Shown here piece by piece: positions 61,300 through 64,000 of a DNA stretch of 64,000 bases. Position 1 is the stretch's first letter. Every line of letters begins with the position of its first letter. The notes beneath the pieces are model-generated. The model saw nothing but the letters and a program-made list of their open reading frames with translations. It did not search any database and was not told where the DNA came from. This DNA comes from Pelargonium tetragonum (Eukaryota; Streptophyta; Magnoliopsida; Geraniales; Geraniaceae), in contig JAYMTL010000035.1 in the NCBI GenBank assembly GCA_036897445.1, forward strand, positions 1 through 64,000. Reading direction: 5' to 3'. A program made the translations under genes and the position numbers.

Positions 61300-64000
61300 A
61301 AAAGGATGCTTTTAGATATCTCTTTGCGTAGAAAGGTTGTGTCCGGGAGGAGCCTTTTTGAATGTTTATTATTTTATTTCTATCTAAATCGTGACTATCT
61401 ATATCTAGCTGACTTTATACTATATATATATTAAAGAAATTAAGTTAGAGTGTTGGGCTTATTTAATTAGAGTGCTTTTGTTATTTTTCTTCAAATAATC
61501 TTTATTTTACAGCTTTGTTAGTGAAGAAGCGGCGTTATCTTAATTAAATTAAACTTCATTTTGGTATTAATACCTTTTATTTATATCTCTGGATTAAAAA
61601 GTATAAAGTTCCCTTTAAACAATTTAGGGGATGCCCGCTTTTTGAGATTAGAGAGTTTCCAAAAACTATACTGGGAATTGAACGAATTGACATATAGACT
61701 TTGCTGTATAATCTAATAAAAGAAAGTTTTTTATGTTTAGGGAGCCCCTGTTGACACGGATAAAAAACAAACATAGGAAAGGCAAGGATTTCCTCTTTAG
61801 GAGCTTGTAAAGTTTTGTCAACAACGATACTGAATTACTAGTATGTTCTTAGAAGCTTTTTCCAGTTCGACCCTTAGGTATAGGAGTCCTTTCATTTATC
61901 TTTCTTGGAAGAGAATCTAACCAATAATAAACCCCAGTATTACTTTTACGAATTAAAGGGACTCTTATTTTATACAAAATCTTCTTCTTTCTTTTCTCAA
62001 TAAATAAGCCTTTAGGCAAACTTTTACAGCACTCAAGAAGGGTTTTAGTATCGAATAAGTGCTTTTAAAGCAAATAACTTATAGGATGCCTTTCGACTAA
62101 GAGTAAGGTATAATCTTCTCCTAGAGAATTGAGCAGAGACTCTCCTCGGCAGTATGCTTATATCCGACTCTTTGCTTTTCGATCCAAGTTCCTGTTAAAG
62201 AAAGTTTTAAGGGGTTAAAGCTAAACGTTCGGTTTTATTAGAAGGACCCTTGTTAAATAAGGTAAAAGAAATACTAGACAGGCGGAAACCTAAAATAATG
62301 GGAGAGCTGTGTTTTATAATTAAGTAAGTTTAACCCGCGAGAAGTACAGAAGTTTCCTTATCCTTATAAATCGAATTTGCGGTAGGTAAGAAATTCTGGA
62401 GCAAAACAAAGATATTCTAAATAATGACGAAAAACCTAAACAGGCCTAACAAGGCAAATGCTATACGAATGTATTCTTGCAGCTCTGTAAAGACCTTTCC
62501 CCAGATTGCCTCACGAATCGAAATAAGATTAAAACGTAAAGTCAAAGGGCAATTCTAAACAGCTTCGACCCATGTTTGGAATTTTAAGTGGATAAGATAA
62601 TATTCGATTTCAGTCCTATTAGGCAAGGGCTTTTTAGCCGGAAATTTTTAGAGAGGCTTATAAAGAAATTAAAGTGTTCCCAAGTTCTTTTCACAAGTAG
62701 GTACTTATAATAGTTAGAAAGCTTTCTCTAAAGCTAAAACAAGCAATCAAGTAATTAGAAAAAGAATTTTTGGTTGGGAGCCTCCTAAGAATCTATTATA
62801 AGACCGGGCTTTTACAAGAGAACAAGATTACCAATATTTAAAAGATTCTCTTAACTTTTCGGGTTAGGTCAACTTAATTTAGGGATAAAACGATTATGCT
62901 ACAGGGATTGCATATTATATCCGGTGCTAGTCGGATAAGGTATACTTATTCCACGGGGAGGTATTACTTTGTTTTTAGATTTAGTATAAAGTCTTTCTTC
63001 CAGTACTTTTATGCTTCTTAAAAAAGCGCTTCTTTTGCTATGTTGCTAATAACACCAGTTTTTACCGGAAAGGATTCCTTTACAGTAATTCAAAACCCGC
63101 CATATGTCCCATATTAGTGCGCTATAACGACATTTAGACAAAAAGGGCTTCATATAACTTAAGAGCAGGGATACCTTTTTTTTAGTAGAAGAATATTTAG
63201 TCTCAGCTATCTATAGAAGTCTCCTAAGTTTTTTAGGTACTAAGGTATTTTACATTATTGAAAAATCTTCTTATGTGTTAGTTTGACTTTCTGGATTTCC
63301 CCTAAATGTCTAAGAGATTTATAACAACTGAAAGCTTAGGGGATCCTCTTATATATCTGGATTTAGACCTAAAAAAGTTTATTACGGGTCTCGTAAACTA
63401 ACTAAAAGGCAAAAGCACGGGAGGTTATAGAGTACCAACCCCTCCCTATTTAGTTAGATATTTAGATTTAGAAAATGAAGGGCACTGGCCGAGCTAGAAT
63501 AAGGAATGACTAGTCCCGAAACCCTGGAAACAGGGCTTTCCTAAAAAGATTTTGGGTATTTACTTTCTATATTTCCGACTCTTATCCTTCACTATCTGAA
63601 ATTGGAGACCTAGAAGAAACTAAGGGAACCCCGGTATAAAACTCCCCTCCTAGCATCTTCTCTATTTACTGCCCCGGATACTAAAGCAAGCACAGATACA
63701 GGAAAAAAAGTCAATACTGCGCTTATTTCTATGCCATGTTCTGCCTTTTACTAGGGAATCTCCTTATATATTATTTGGATTAGTCCTGAATCCTTTTCAA
63801 ATTTCTTTTAAGGAATAGAAAGGTGACGCTCCCTCTTGAGATGGAAATTCGCTGTTCTAACGCCTGTCTTATATCTCACTTGACTTGAGTAAAGTCTAAA
63901 AATCTTAAACAACGCAGTTTTTTTAATATAATATACTATATGACTTAACTCTTTTATGCGATCTGGTATTCTTATTAGTATATAAGATTCTTATTGGATT
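61300..64000. other. spacer without a supported gene
   Basis: One 65-codon minus-strand frame (61,577-61,774), unrecognised. Usual clusters, with GGATCC at 63,341. The window ends in spacer with no feature at the border. Confidence 0.45.

Noticed and set aside
1-64000. CRISPR array or long tandem satellite
   Set aside because: No regularly spaced repeats of 20 bases or more were seen; tandem repeats are limited to a few short units.

Overview
The window is A+T-rich (about two thirds A+T on the lines I counted, e.g. 19 G+C of 60 in the first line and 21 of 60 around 30,000). I found no protein-coding gene in it. The longest open frame on either strand is 113 codons (22,837-23,178, + strand). 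That length is expected by chance in 64 kb at this composition, where roughly 7% of random codons are stops. None of the open frames shows a family motif I recognise, and I saw no recognisable plastid or mitochondrial protein exon, no convincing rRNA and no CRISPR array.

The one feature I would call a working gene is a complete tRNA-Asp(GUC) on the minus strand at 12,201-12,274. Its sequence is of the cyanobacterial/plastid type. Around the window lie about a dozen broken tRNA-like pieces. Most are T-arm-bearing 3' halves on the minus strand. A few are 5' halves on the plus strand, including one close to plastid trnP and one of the trnC/trnQ/trnH style. The simplest reading is a very gene-poor, bloated organelle genome, most likely a plastid of an alga, or organelle-derived DNA lodged elsewhere. 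I cannot place the organism more precisely.

Layout. 1-8 kb: featureless spacer with a trnP-like 5' half. 8-13 kb: a cluster of short dispersed repeats, three TpA-rich patches, two decayed tRNA 3' halves and the intact trnD. 13-28 kb: spacer with one hairpin and two tRNA pieces. 28-38 kb: four more TpA-rich patches, three tRNA pieces, and a pair of overlapping, mutually exclusive hairpins. 38-51 kb: spacer with four tRNA pieces and a patch near 43.5 kb that has a diverged partner near 58.6 kb. 51-64 kb: spacer with a faint Ty3/gypsy-like fossil, the 58 kb repeat partner, and two tRNA pieces.

Two textures alternate. Most of the window is peppered, roughly every 50-80 bases, with small G-run/C-run clusters that are often near-palindromic (purine run followed by pyrimidine run). 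GGATCC alone occurs at least 27 times against about 7 expected. A minority of patches lack these clusters and are TpA-rich with coding-like but broken texture. Several of these share the 9-mer TATTGACTT. They look like old insertions. The genes cannot be said to work together: apart from trnD, the window reads as spacer, relics and repeats.
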